Source of the DNA: JAQIBY01 sp964615585 | GTDB lineage: Bacteria > Bacteroidota > Bacteroidia > Bacteroidales > ML635J-15 | Direction: 5' to 3' | DNA: 6,944 nucleotides | Assembly: GCA_964615585.1 (NCBI GenBank) | Contig: CAZTNS010000148.1 | Span: 1 to 6,944 of the forward strand | Shown here: positions 1 to 6,723 of the stretch, one piece after another | Layout of the letters: every line of letters starts with the position of its first letter | How positions within the stretch are numbered: position 1 is the first letter of the stretch | Notes under the pieces: generated by a model | Told to the model about the DNA's origin: nothing | Databases searched by the model: none | The model's input: the letters and a program-made list of their open reading frames with translations, nothing else | Made by a program: the position numbers and the translations under genes

Positions 1-819
1 CATTTTTTTATTTAAAACAACAGAAAGTTGAATTTCATCAACACCCATCATTTGTGCGAGTTTATGAATGCTTAACATATTATCCGTGTAAGCTTTGCTA
101 TCTTTCATGAATTGATGCACTGCCTCAACAGATAAGCCGGGGACTTGTTGTTCATTTCTCTCAAGATCAGGATTTACCAACAGATTATCTTGTCTGCGTA
201 AGGCAAGATAGCCCAAATAAAACAAGCCTACAGCAGCAAATCCTGCGACCAGCGTAAAGAAATCACTATCCGGTTTAATAATATATGCTTTATAGAGCAA
301 TCCTACCATGAGCATCAATACGGAAAAGCCGCCAAAAACAATAATCAACACGGGAAACCATTGCCAGATAAATTTATCGGGAACAGGCCATGTATTTTTT
401 ACTGCCTTGTAATATTTCTTATGCAACAAAGCAATCCAAAACATATAAAATAAAAGCACACTGTTAGCCACAACCATAACAAGTACTGAATCATCAGGTT
501 GCCAGATTAAAAGAACGATAACAAGCGCAACAATAACCAGTAAATCAATAACATAATGAGGTTTCCTGTAATGCCTTATGTATGATACCACATGGAGGTA
601 CAAAAACGGCCCCGTAAACACAAGGAACAAGGCAGCAACAGTTTTTAGTTCATTGGTGTTGAGAAAAACTGTATTAACATACATTGTTGTGAAATACCCT
701 GCAACTGAGAGTAAAGCTAAAAATAACCATATAATATGAGCTTGAAATCTATTATTAAAGGGCAATGTAAATGCAGAATACAATGCCTGAACAGCTGGTA
801 TAAGGTACAAAACTTCCAT
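1..819 (-). CDS. Membrane-embedded AraC-type transcriptional regulator (C-terminus cut by window edge)
   Basis: The frame is open for 273 codons from ATG at 819 to the left edge with no stop, so the 3' end is missing. The protein begins MEVLYLIPAVQALYSAF. About seven hydrophobic stretches follow (roughly residues 2-20, 28-47, 60-79, 89-106, 110-131, 153-178, 187-206). A soluble segment then reads LSVEAVHQFMKDSKAYTDNM and continues into LSIHKLAQMMGVDEIQLSVV (residues 249-268). That matches the start of an AraC-family DNA-binding domain (pattern: helix, 'L-T-L-LA--LG-S---LS--IN'); the second helix-turn-helix would lie beyond the window. Membrane-anchored AraC proteins of this layout are known in Bacteroidota and are thought to sense a signal through the membrane domain. 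The start lies 4 bp after the stop of the upstream gene, so the two are probably co-transcribed and perhaps translationally coupled. The ligand and target are unknown. The family call is fairly secure, the role inferred. Confidence 0.82.
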   Translation of the reverse strand, partial: MEVLYLIPAVQALYSAFTLPFNNRFQAHIIWLFLALLSVAGYFTTMYVNTVFLNTNELKTVAALFLVFTGPFLYLHVVSYIRHYRKPHYVIDLLVIVALVIVLLIWQPDDSVLVMVVANSVLLFYMFWIALLHKKYYKAVKNTWPVPDKFIWQWFPVLIIVFGGFSVLMLMVGLLYKAYIIKPDSDFFTLVAGFAAVGLFYLGYLALRRQDNLLVNPDLERNEQQVPGLSVEAVHQFMKDSKAYTDNMLSIHKLAQMMGVDEIQLSVVLNKKM

Positions 820-823
820 GGCA

Positions 824-1360
824 TCAGTTTTTTTGTGGTTCAGAAACAAATGGTTGAATGACTTCTTTTAGTTCGCCGCCTTTTTGCGTTCCAATTAAAA
901 CATGCCGGCCGTTTTTAAAAACAAGTTGCAATCCGGTCTTTCCTGACACATTGTATGCTCCGGATGATTTTGCACTAAAAAGACGAATGCCGTAGCCTCC
1001 ATATTCTTTCATTGGCTGATAGATTCTAATGTAAGCGTTTTCAATCTCAGACCAGGGATAAAACCTGTATTTTCCATGGTATGGTTTATACTTCAACCAG
1101 ACGCCCTTTTTCGTCACAAATGTCTCCAGCCTGTTCATATACAAGAATCCCAGCAAAAAAGCCGGAATTAGCGGTATAAACCAGACCGCTGTATCTGGCA
1201 GGGGATGGTTACCAAATGGTACGCCCAAAATATTCTGCTGAATGACAGCAACAAAACTCAACAGAAATAACAATACAATCAGGAGAAATATCCAACTTTG
1301 TCTTTGTTGTTGTGTCTCCTTGTACAAAATCTCGTCTCGTAATTTTTTTTGTGTTTTCAT
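824..1360 (-). CDS. Small two-TM membrane protein with PH-like C-terminal domain
   Basis: The 178-residue protein has a charged N-terminus (MKTQKKLRDEILYKETQQQ), a first TM helix at about 24-40, a short loop, and a second at about 58-76. A soluble domain of about 100 residues follows. It carries YPWSEIENAYIR (101-112) and a beta-rich stretch around GLQLVFKNGRHVLIGTQKGG (143-162), the pattern of bacterial PH-like domains in uncharacterised membrane proteins. I chose ATG at 1360 over an upstream in-frame ATG at 1414: the extra 18 residues (MISLNCGYFETVTKKNCI) are not family-like, and the stretch just upstream of 1360 is A-rich, as is common before Bacteroidota starts. The gene is first in a two-gene unit, 4 bp before the AraC-type regulator. 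It could help that regulator sense the membrane, or could simply be co-transcribed. No enzymatic motif is visible. The biochemical function is unknown. Confidence 0.75.
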   Translation of the reverse strand: MKTQKKLRDEILYKETQQQRQSWIFLLIVLLFLLSFVAVIQQNILGVPFGNHPLPDTAVWFIPLIPAFLLGFLYMNRLETFVTKKGVWLKYKPYHGKYRFYPWSEIENAYIRIYQPMKEYGGYGIRLFSAKSSGAYNVSGKTGLQLVFKNGRHVLIGTQKGGELKEVIQPFVSEPQKN

Positions 1361-1385
1361 GATGCAATTTTTTTTGGTTACGGTT

Positions 1386-1466
1386 TCAAAATAACCACAA
1401 TTCAAGCTGATCATCGCCTCAAAATAATGTTGAGACCATATAAATTGGCCTCAAAAAAATTGAGAC
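1386..1466. promoter_or_regulatory. Candidate operator: phased CTCAA-N-TTGAG dyads between divergent genes
   Basis: Two inverted repeats are seen: CTCAA at 1418-1422 pairing with TTGAG at 1430-1434 (7-nt spacer), and CTCAA at 1450-1454 with TTGAG at 1460-1464 (5-nt spacer). Both sit in a shared context, GCCTCAAAA before and TTGAGAC after, and they repeat at 32 bp, about three helical turns. A weaker third copy of the left half (TCAAAATAA, 1386-1394) lies 33 bp before the matching bases at 1419-1427. On the minus strand the two left copies read TTATTTTG, one base off the Bacteroidota -7 consensus TAnnTTTG, but the -33 spacing is not good. The set lies in the 226-bp gap between the minus-strand regulator unit and the hydrolase, where a regulator could act on both. 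Binding is inferred from symmetry and position only. Confidence 0.45.
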
Positions 1467-1586
1467 TTTTATTAGCGTTCGTTATTGCAGCAAAATCTTT
1501 GAAAATCACCAACCAAATTTTAATGGATTTTTATTTCTTAAAGATAATATTTAGTTTTATTCAGTCATTGTTAACAAACTACAATT

Positions 1587-3635
1587 ATGAAACGCTGTAT
1601 CACTGTTATTGCCCTTTTTTGTATTGTCAATGCTGTCTTTAGCCAAAATCTCATCATGAACCCCGGTTTTGAAAATAATTTTGATCATTGGGTATATGCA
1701 GCCGATTTTCCGGATGTTACTGAATTTTCAATTGATAACGCTGCCGTTCATTCAGGCTCATCGAGTGCCAAAATATCTGTAACCGATAGCAGTTCCAACA
1801 CAGTTTTCATTGCTCAAAACCTGACAGTAACTGAACATAAACACTATGAATTCAGTTTTTGGATTAAAACCGAGAACATCGAACAGTTTATACTTCCCTA
1901 CACCAAATTTTTGGAGGATACCGCCCTTGTTTTTGAGAACTTTTATTGCCCTGCCGGGGATGTAAGCCAGTGGACCCAAATACAATCGCGTTTTACCGCT
2001 CCTGCTGGCACAGATAATTTGAATTTATTTATTTTCATGTTCGGGAAAGGCACCATGTGGCTTGATGATTTTATGTTTACGGAGATTTCAGAAAACACAA
2101 CATCAGATTTTCATGTCAATGTTACGGCAGAAACGGGGTATTTTAAGCATTTGTTTTCGGCCAATGGCCCAGGCCCCATAAATCAAAGCCATACTGATAA
2201 TTACATTGATAAATTCCAGACCATGGGTATAGAATACGTTCGCACACACGATTATCTGTATTCCTTTGACCACAGCGTGATATTTCCGGATACCACCATG
2301 GACCCGCTCAATCCTGCAGCATACGATTTTACAAGCACCGATACCTGTGTTGAAAACATCATCAATGCGGGCGGGAAAGTTTTTTATCGTTTTGGTGAAA
2401 GCGCACAATACCCTCCGGATGGACATACGCCTGCAGATAAACAAAAATGGGCTCAGGTGTGCGTACAAATCCTGAAACATTACAACGACGGATGGAACAA
2501 CGGATACAATTATGACATTGAATATGCGGAAATATGGAATGAACCCGACCTTCCGGATTTCTGGACAGGCAATGTACAGGAATACATTGCATTGTACCGT
2601 ATTGCCGCTAACAAGATAAAAACGTATGACCCGGACATTAAAGTCGGTGGGCCGGCTGTTTCCAATCCTTACGACCAATCTTTTTTTGATGTGTTTCTGG
2701 ATTCTGTGGCGACATATGATTTACCTGCCGATTTCATTTCCTATCATTTGTATTACCATCCCAATCCATATTATTTCTTATATACCAATGAAATGGTGAG
2801 GGAAAAAACAGATGCACACGGATTGGCTGACATTGAACTGATAAATACAGAATGGAATTCGTACATGTTTAACTTTGAGCTGCAATGGGAATATGGGATG
2901 TTTGATGCCTTAAACGCTGCCACCCTGGCTTCGGCATTGCATTACATGCAGCAAAGCAGCATTGGAAAATTGTTCAGGTACGCATTCATCAACACGTGGT
3001 TTGGCCTCATCAGCATGGATGATGAGTGGTACAAACCCGGCCTCGCCATGCGTTCTGCTTATGAAGTTATGTCAGGGAAACAACTGGAAACTACAGGAAG
3101 CGACAGTTTGGGAAAAACCATCACAGCCGCACGGGATACATCTTCTCAACAAATTAAAATCCTGATTGCCGATAACGCTTCAGCCGATACAGTTTACCAG
3201 TTGTATGTCGATAACATTGAAGAAAACGTCAGTTATGATTATGAAATATACCGCATAGACTCCCTGCATCATTACGAAATGATAAGCAGCGGGAATGTAA
3301 ACAGCACACACCCCGGTATCGTTCAACCGGCACATCCTCCGTATGTTGATTTTATCGTTATGGATAAACTGGTTTCTGCGCCAGGCGCATACGCAGAAAA
3401 TACAGTGGCAATATACCCCAACCCGGCCAGGGATTATATTTGCATCAAAACTGCAGATGATGATCCTGTTGATGTCAATATCCTTACCTCAAAAGGACAA
3501 CATGTTACATCAATAACCAATATCACATTCAAAAAAATTAACACAGCACACCTGTCATCCGGCACCTATATTGTTAATGTGTATCGAAATAACAAATTAA
3601 CAGAAAACCGGAAAATTGTTATTTCAGATAACTGA
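1587..3635 (+). CDS. Secreted GH39-like glycoside hydrolase with N-terminal CBM-like domain and T9SS sorting domain
   Basis: The 682-residue protein probably hydrolyses a beta-linked or uronic-acid-containing polysaccharide outside the cell; the substrate cannot be read from the sequence. A signal peptide occupies residues 1-19 (cleavage near VFS-Q20), with no lipobox cysteine. Residues 21-167 form a jelly-roll-like carbohydrate-binding module (NLIMNPGFEN start, WLDDFMF end). Residues 175-500 look like a clan GH-A barrel of the GH39 type: IWNEPD (316-321) supplies the acid/base Glu319, NTEWN (420-424) the likely nucleophile Glu422, with FISYHLYY at 383-390. A beta-sandwich fills about 505-592. 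The tail (604-682) is a type A T9SS sorting domain with VAIYPNPARDYICIK, VNILTSKGQHV and LSSGTYIVNVYRNNK. GH39 includes beta-xylosidases and alpha-L-iduronidases; another clan GH-A family is possible. The start is followed at once by a good signal peptide. The gene is divergent from the regulator unit and appears monocistronic. Confidence 0.85.
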   Translation: MKRCITVIALFCIVNAVFSQNLIMNPGFENNFDHWVYAADFPDVTEFSIDNAAVHSGSSSAKISVTDSSSNTVFIAQNLTVTEHKHYEFSFWIKTENIEQFILPYTKFLEDTALVFENFYCPAGDVSQWTQIQSRFTAPAGTDNLNLFIFMFGKGTMWLDDFMFTEISENTTSDFHVNVTAETGYFKHLFSANGPGPINQSHTDNYIDKFQTMGIEYVRTHDYLYSFDHSVIFPDTTMDPLNPAAYDFTSTDTCVENIINAGGKVFYRFGESAQYPPDGHTPADKQKWAQVCVQILKHYNDGWNNGYNYDIEYAEIWNEPDLPDFWTGNVQEYIALYRIAANKIKTYDPDIKVGGPAVSNPYDQSFFDVFLDSVATYDLPADFISYHLYYHPNPYYFLYTNEMVREKTDAHGLADIELINTEWNSYMFNFELQWEYGMFDALNAATLASALHYMQQSSIGKLFRYAFINTWFGLISMDDEWYKPGLAMRSAYEVMSGKQLETTGSDSLGKTITAARDTSSQQIKILIADNASADTVYQLYVDNIEENVSYDYEIYRIDSLHHYEMISSGNVNSTHPGIVQPAHPPYVDFIVMDKLVSAPGAYAENTVAIYPNPARDYICIKTADDDPVDVNILTSKGQHVTSITNITFKKINTAHLSSGTYIVNVYRNNKLTENRKIVISDN

Positions 3636-3637
3636 AA

Positions 3638-3685
3638 GGGAACAGGTGTAGAGGCGTACGGCCGTACGCCTCTACACCTGTTCCC
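3638..3685. repeat. Perfect 48-bp palindrome, possible dispersed palindromic repeat
   Basis: The left arm, 3638-3661, starts GGGAACAGGTG. The right arm, 3662-3685, ends CACCTGTTCCC. They are exact reverse complements over 24 bp with no spacer, and the centre reads CGTACGGCCGTACG. It begins 3 bp after the hydrolase stop codon. As RNA it would form a very stable GC-rich hairpin that could protect the 3' end of the hydrolase mRNA or stop transcription, though no U tract follows. The core GTAGAGGCGT/ACGCCTCTAC resembles the GTAGAGACG-type palindromes dispersed in some cyanobacterial and Bacteroidota genomes; that likeness is from memory and unchecked. The symmetry is certain, the function unknown. 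Confidence 0.9.
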
Positions 3686-3780
3686 GCTGCCCACATTTGA
3701 CATGAAACAAAAGGGAGTTTCTGTAGATTATTTACTTTCAATAAAGACCATTTGGGTTAGCTTCCGGTTAATCATTTATG

Positions 3781-3955
3781 AGTCCACTCCAAAAAGTAAT
3801 TTTTCGCCATACACTAGTACCGACGCATGACGGTAAAAGCACTAAAACACGAAATTCCACTAAAATCTAAATATCTGTAAATCTATATTTTGTGGGGTTT
3901 AGAGCTTTTGTGTTTTAGTGGCATAATTATCATTTTTTACTTTTTGGAGTGGACT
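3781..3955. mobile_element. MITE-like non-autonomous element, 175 bp, with 19-bp perfect TIRs and flanking direct repeats
   Basis: The terminal inverted repeats are AGTCCACTCCAAAAAGTAA (3781-3799) and its exact reverse complement (3937-3955). Outside them lies the direct repeat CATTTATG at 3773-3780 and 3956-3963, which looks like a target-site duplication. The boundary is ambiguous because the flank ends in ATG on the left and begins with CAT on the right. The inverted repeat can therefore be read as 19, 20, 21 or 22 bp, with duplications of 8, 6, 4 or 2 bp. There is no room for a transposase, so movement would need an enzyme in trans from an insertion sequence with matching ends. The interior holds another inverted repeat (3840-3920) and a small hairpin, TACCG/CGGTA (3818-3822 with 3831-3835). 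The family is unassigned. It sits 66 bp before the VWA start and may affect that gene's promoter. Confidence 0.72.
3840..3920. repeat. Internal inverted repeat nested in the MITE-like element
   Basis: The left arm CACTAAAACACGAAA (3840-3854) pairs with the right arm TTTTGTGTTTTAGTG (3906-3920) over 15 bp with one mismatch, which becomes a G-U pair in RNA. The loop of about 51 nt contains a further CCACTAAAAT copy (3858-3867), so the left side carries two direct copies of CACTAAAA. This may be an older palindromic repeat into which, or around which, the outer element formed, or simply the subterminal structure of one element. Confidence 0.65.
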
Positions 3956-4021
3956 CATTTATGGAATTTTTCGATATGATACATCTCATCATCAAAATGT
4001 GAAACCAAAACATGTAAGATT

Positions 4022-5896
4022 ATGAAAACTTCAAGTATTATCATCGCGCTTTTAGCCCTGAACCTGAATGCTTTTGCACAAGCTTCCATCTCGGGCAAGG
4101 TAACAAACAAAAACAAAAACGCCATTGAAAATGCCAGCGTTTATTTGTACAAAAACTCAAAAGAACTATCTGTACAGAAAACAGATGCAAGCGGTTTGTA
4201 TGCATTTAAAAACCTTAAACCGGGTACGTACAATCTTTTTGCAAAGGCTGACGATCATCAAAAATCTATTATTCAATCAGCGGTATTGGGAACAAATTCC
4301 AAACTTACCATTCACTTTGTTCTCAAGGCTGAGACAAAAATTGTTGACATCGAAGCAGAGTCAGAAGCTAAAAAAGAGAAATCCATTCACATGTGTCAGG
4401 AAGCATTTTCTCATGACCGGTCAGCTAATACCGTTGCGTATGGAGGCATTTCCAGGCAGGGAAACACAGGGCACGATTACCAGCGGATTGAACACAACAC
4501 TGAATCTTACGATTACATTGATGAAAATGGTTTTAAAACGGCCTACGATAATCCATTGTCCACTTTTTCAGTTGATGTTGACCGCGCTTCTTATTCCAAC
4601 GTAAGAAGGTTTATCGGCAACAACCAGGCTCCTCCCAAAGACGCTGTACGCATTGAGGAAATGATAAATTATTTCCATTACGATTACCCGCAACCCAAAA
4701 ACGGTCATCCTTTTTCCATCAACACTGAAATGTCAACATGCCCGTGGAATAAAGACCATGAGTTAATGATGATCGGTTTGAAAGGAGAAGAAATGCAGAA
4801 AGAAGAAATGCCGGCATCAAATATAGTTTTTTTAATTGACGTTTCAGGCTCCATGAACACTCCAAACAAGCTGCCATTGCTGAAAAAATCATTTCAAATC
4901 CTTATAGACAATTTGCGCCCCGAAGACCGTGTCGCCATGGTTGTGTATGCAAGCAGTGCAGGAATGGTACTTGAAAGCACCCCCGGTGATGAAAAAGCAA
5001 AAATCAGTGAGGCGCTGGATCGCCTTAGCGCAGAGGGAAGCACTGCCGGTGGCGCCGGTATAAAACTGGCTTATAAAATTGCCAAAGAAAATTACATTCC
5101 CAACGGAAATAACCGTGTCATATTAGCTACCGACGGGGATTTTAATGTGGGCCCCAGCAGCGATGCAGCCATGGAAAGGCTGATTGAAGAAAAACGCGAT
5201 GAAGGCGTCTTCCTGACTATTCTCGGTTTTGGTATGGGCAATTACAAAGATTCGAAAATGGAAAAACTGTCCAACAAAGGCAACGGGAATTACGCTTATA
5301 TTGACAACATCCTGGAAGCCAAAAAAATGTTTGCCGATGAAATCTGGGGAACCCTTTATACCATCGCCAAAGATGTAAAATTCCAGATTGAATTTAACCC
5401 TGCCCATGTCAAAGCATACCGTTTGGTTGGATACGAAAATCGGCTGCTTAACAAAGAAGATTTCAACGATGACAAAAAAGATGCCGGTGAAATTGGTGCA
5501 GGCCACCGTGTGACAGCCTTATATGAGATTATTCCGGCAGATTCAGATGAAGAAATTGGCAATGTGGATGATTTGATTTATCAGCAACGTAAAATCAAAA
5601 ATTCAAAAAATTTGCTGACGTTGAAATTAAGATACAAAGCTCCCGACGAAGATAAAAGCCGCCTGATCACTGAAAACCTGAAAAAATCGGATGTTTATAC
5701 CACATCTGTATCGGATAACTTTAAGCAAGCTGCATCCGTTGCCATGTTTGGCATGTTGCTCCGCGACAGTGAATACAAAGCAGATGCTGATTATGAACAG
5801 GCATTAGTGCTTGCAAAAGCTGCTCGTGGAAAAGATCCTTTCGGTTACAGGCAGGAATACATCACTATGGTGGAATCTGCTCAATACCTAAAATAA
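4022..5896 (+). CDS. Exported VWA-domain protein (YfbK-like, vWF_A-N/VWA/DUF3520) with carboxypeptidase-regulatory-like N-terminus
   Basis: The 624-residue protein probably acts as a metal-dependent binding or scaffold protein at the cell envelope; the partner is unknown. A signal peptide covers about 1-19 (LNAFA-Q20). Residues 22-101 form a beta-sandwich of the carboxypeptidase regulatory type (ISGKVTNKNKNAIENASVYL, then LYAFKNLKPGTYNLFAKAD). A polar linker follows to about 170. Residues 176-255 match the N-terminal vWF domain of YfbK-like proteins (NPLSTFSVDVDRASYSNVRR, INTEMSTCPWN). The VWA domain (about 264-445) has a complete MIDAS: DVSGS at 273-277, Thr341 in GSTAGGAG and Asp371 in ATDGD. 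Residues 450-622 match DUF3520, ending KAARGKDPFGYRQEYITMVE. All parts are present, so it looks intact. ATG at 4022 sits just before the signal peptide. It is monocistronic, preceded by the MITE-like element and followed by a strong terminator. Confidence 0.9.
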   Translation: MKTSSIIIALLALNLNAFAQASISGKVTNKNKNAIENASVYLYKNSKELSVQKTDASGLYAFKNLKPGTYNLFAKADDHQKSIIQSAVLGTNSKLTIHFVLKAETKIVDIEAESEAKKEKSIHMCQEAFSHDRSANTVAYGGISRQGNTGHDYQRIEHNTESYDYIDENGFKTAYDNPLSTFSVDVDRASYSNVRRFIGNNQAPPKDAVRIEEMINYFHYDYPQPKNGHPFSINTEMSTCPWNKDHELMMIGLKGEEMQKEEMPASNIVFLIDVSGSMNTPNKLPLLKKSFQILIDNLRPEDRVAMVVYASSAGMVLESTPGDEKAKISEALDRLSAEGSTAGGAGIKLAYKIAKENYIPNGNNRVILATDGDFNVGPSSDAAMERLIEEKRDEGVFLTILGFGMGNYKDSKMEKLSNKGNGNYAYIDNILEAKKMFADEIWGTLYTIAKDVKFQIEFNPAHVKAYRLVGYENRLLNKEDFNDDKKDAGEIGAGHRVTALYEIIPADSDEEIGNVDDLIYQQRKIKNSKNLLTLKLRYKAPDEDKSRLITENLKKSDVYTTSVSDNFKQAASVAMFGMLLRDSEYKADADYEQALVLAKAARGKDPFGYRQEYITMVESAQYLK

Positions 5897-5925
5897 AGGT
5901 TGTTGTTTTTTAATCCTTATAACAC

Positions 5926-5960
5926 AAAAATAAAGCCACCGAACCGGTGGCTTTATTTTT
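5926..5960. terminator. Bidirectional intrinsic terminator between convergent genes
   Basis: AAAAATAAAGCCACCG (5926-5941) and its exact reverse complement (5945-5960) form a 16-bp stem around an AAC loop. A GC core (GCCACCG) is flanked by A and T runs, so the hairpin has a U tract when read from either strand. It lies 29 nt after the VWA stop and 21 nt beyond the peroxiredoxin stop, and so serves both genes. Confidence 0.93.
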
Positions 5961-5981
5961 GTTATCCTGATTTACTTTCCC

Positions 5982-6635
5982 TTACAATTCTTTTTTTGCC
6001 AGGTACCAGTCAACCATTTCATAATCGCTTTTTTCTCTTTCTGCCATGGATTCAAGATCCGATGGTGGAGGCACAATAACTTTGTCGCCGGGCTGCCAAT
6101 CAAGCGGCATAGCCACGCCGTGTTCTGCTGATGTCTGAAGTGCTTTCAACACACGTAATATTTCATCCATATTACGGCCTACATTCAGGGGATAATACAT
6201 AATCAAACGGATTTTCCCTTTGGGATCAATGAAATATACCGCCCGTACGGCTGCAGTTTCAGCTTCATTGGGCTGCAACATGCCATACAATTTTGATACT
6301 TTCATATCAATATCGGCAATGATCGGAAAATTAAAATACACACCTGTGTTTTTCTTTACACTGTTTACCCATGCCAGGTGAGAATGAATGCTGTCAATAC
6401 TCAACCCCATAAGTTTTGTGTTCAACTCATCAAATTCCTTTTTGCGTTTGGCAAAACCGGACATTTCTGTTGTACATACAGGTGTAAAATCTGCAGGGTG
6501 TGAAAACAACACTACCCAACTGCCTTTGTTGTATTCCGAAAATTTAATTTTTCCTGTTGTTGTGACCGCCTCGAAATCAGGAGCTTTATCTCCAATTCTT
6601 GGCATTGGCTGAATGTTCATTTCTTCGTTTTCCAT
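5982..6635 (-). CDS. Peroxiredoxin, Prx6-type 1-Cys
   Basis: This 217-residue cytosolic enzyme should reduce hydrogen peroxide and organic hydroperoxides with a thiol partner. The thioredoxin-fold core begins PRIGDKAPDFEAVTTTGKI. The active site HPADFTPVCTTE carries the PxxxTxxC signature: Pro47, Thr51 and the peroxidatic Cys54. Arg131 in AVRAVYFIDPKG is the conserved active-site arginine. A C-terminal extension of about 55 residues (PLDWQPGDKVIVPPPSDLE, ending WYLAKKEL) is typical of the Prx6 subfamily. Cys54 is the only cysteine, so there is no resolving cysteine; archaeal relatives often have C-terminal ones. I chose ATG at 6635 over 6695: it follows an A-rich leader, and the 20 extra residues (MLICKYFKIIYL and on) are unlike the family and would overlap the candidate promoter. 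No signal peptide. Convergent with the VWA gene and sharing its terminator. Confidence 0.93.
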   Translation of the reverse strand: MENEEMNIQPMPRIGDKAPDFEAVTTTGKIKFSEYNKGSWVVLFSHPADFTPVCTTEMSGFAKRKKEFDELNTKLMGLSIDSIHSHLAWVNSVKKNTGVYFNFPIIADIDMKVSKLYGMLQPNEAETAAVRAVYFIDPKGKIRLIMYYPLNVGRNMDEILRVLKALQTSAEHGVAMPLDWQPGDKVIVPPPSDLESMAEREKSDYEMVDWYLAKKEL

Positions 6636-6684
6636 GTTCTTATTTTTTTTAAATTTAACTAAATAGATTATTTTAAAATACTTA

Positions 6685-6716
6685 CAAATTAACATCTAAA
6701 ATGTTCATGAATCAAG
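6685..6716 (-). promoter_or_regulatory. Candidate Bacteroidota-type promoter for the peroxiredoxin gene
   Basis: On the minus strand CTTG (6716-6713) is followed after 20 nt by TTAATTTG (6692-6685). The known Bacteroides consensus is TTTG at -33 and TAnnTTTG at -7, so each box is one base off and the spacing fits. The predicted transcript would start near 6678 and leave a leader of about 43 nt before ATG at 6635. I see no operator-like symmetry around it. Confidence 0.4.
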
Positions 6717-6723
6717 GGCTTTT

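Larger units (their letters stand above)
3636..4021. other. 386-bp non-coding intergenic region rich in inverted repeats
   Basis: No convincing gene lies here. From left to right it holds a 48-bp perfect palindrome (3638-3685), about 87 bp of unremarkable AT-rich DNA, a MITE-like element with its flanking direct repeats (3773-3963), and a 58-bp A-rich leader before the VWA gene. I found no good TAnnTTTG-type promoter for the VWA gene in the leader, so its promoter may lie inside the element or be of another type. There is no T-tract terminator after the hydrolase; the palindrome is the only strong hairpin. Confidence 0.7.

Noticed and set aside
1361..1414. Extension of the PH-like protein to an upstream ATG at 1414.
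   Set aside because: The extra 18 residues do not look like part of the family, and ATG at 1360 follows an A-rich stretch better suited to a start.
1498..1528. TTTG at 1498-1501 and TAATGGAT at 1521-1528 as a plus-strand promoter for the hydrolase.
   Set aside because: The spacing of 19 nt is right, but the second box matches TAnnTTTG at only two or three informative positions.
3638..3685. The 48-bp palindrome as a classical intrinsic terminator.
   Set aside because: The stem is strong, but no T tract follows on either strand, so it is listed as a repeat.
3702..3830. A 42-codon plus-strand frame starting MKQKGVSVDYLLSIKTIW that runs into the MITE-like element.
   Set aside because: It crosses the element boundary and ends inside it, matches no family I recognise, and has no clear ribosome binding site. 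Most likely a chance frame.
6636..6695. Extension of the peroxiredoxin to an upstream ATG at 6695.
   Set aside because: The extra 20 residues are not found in the family as I know it, and the codons would overlap the candidate promoter and predicted transcript start.
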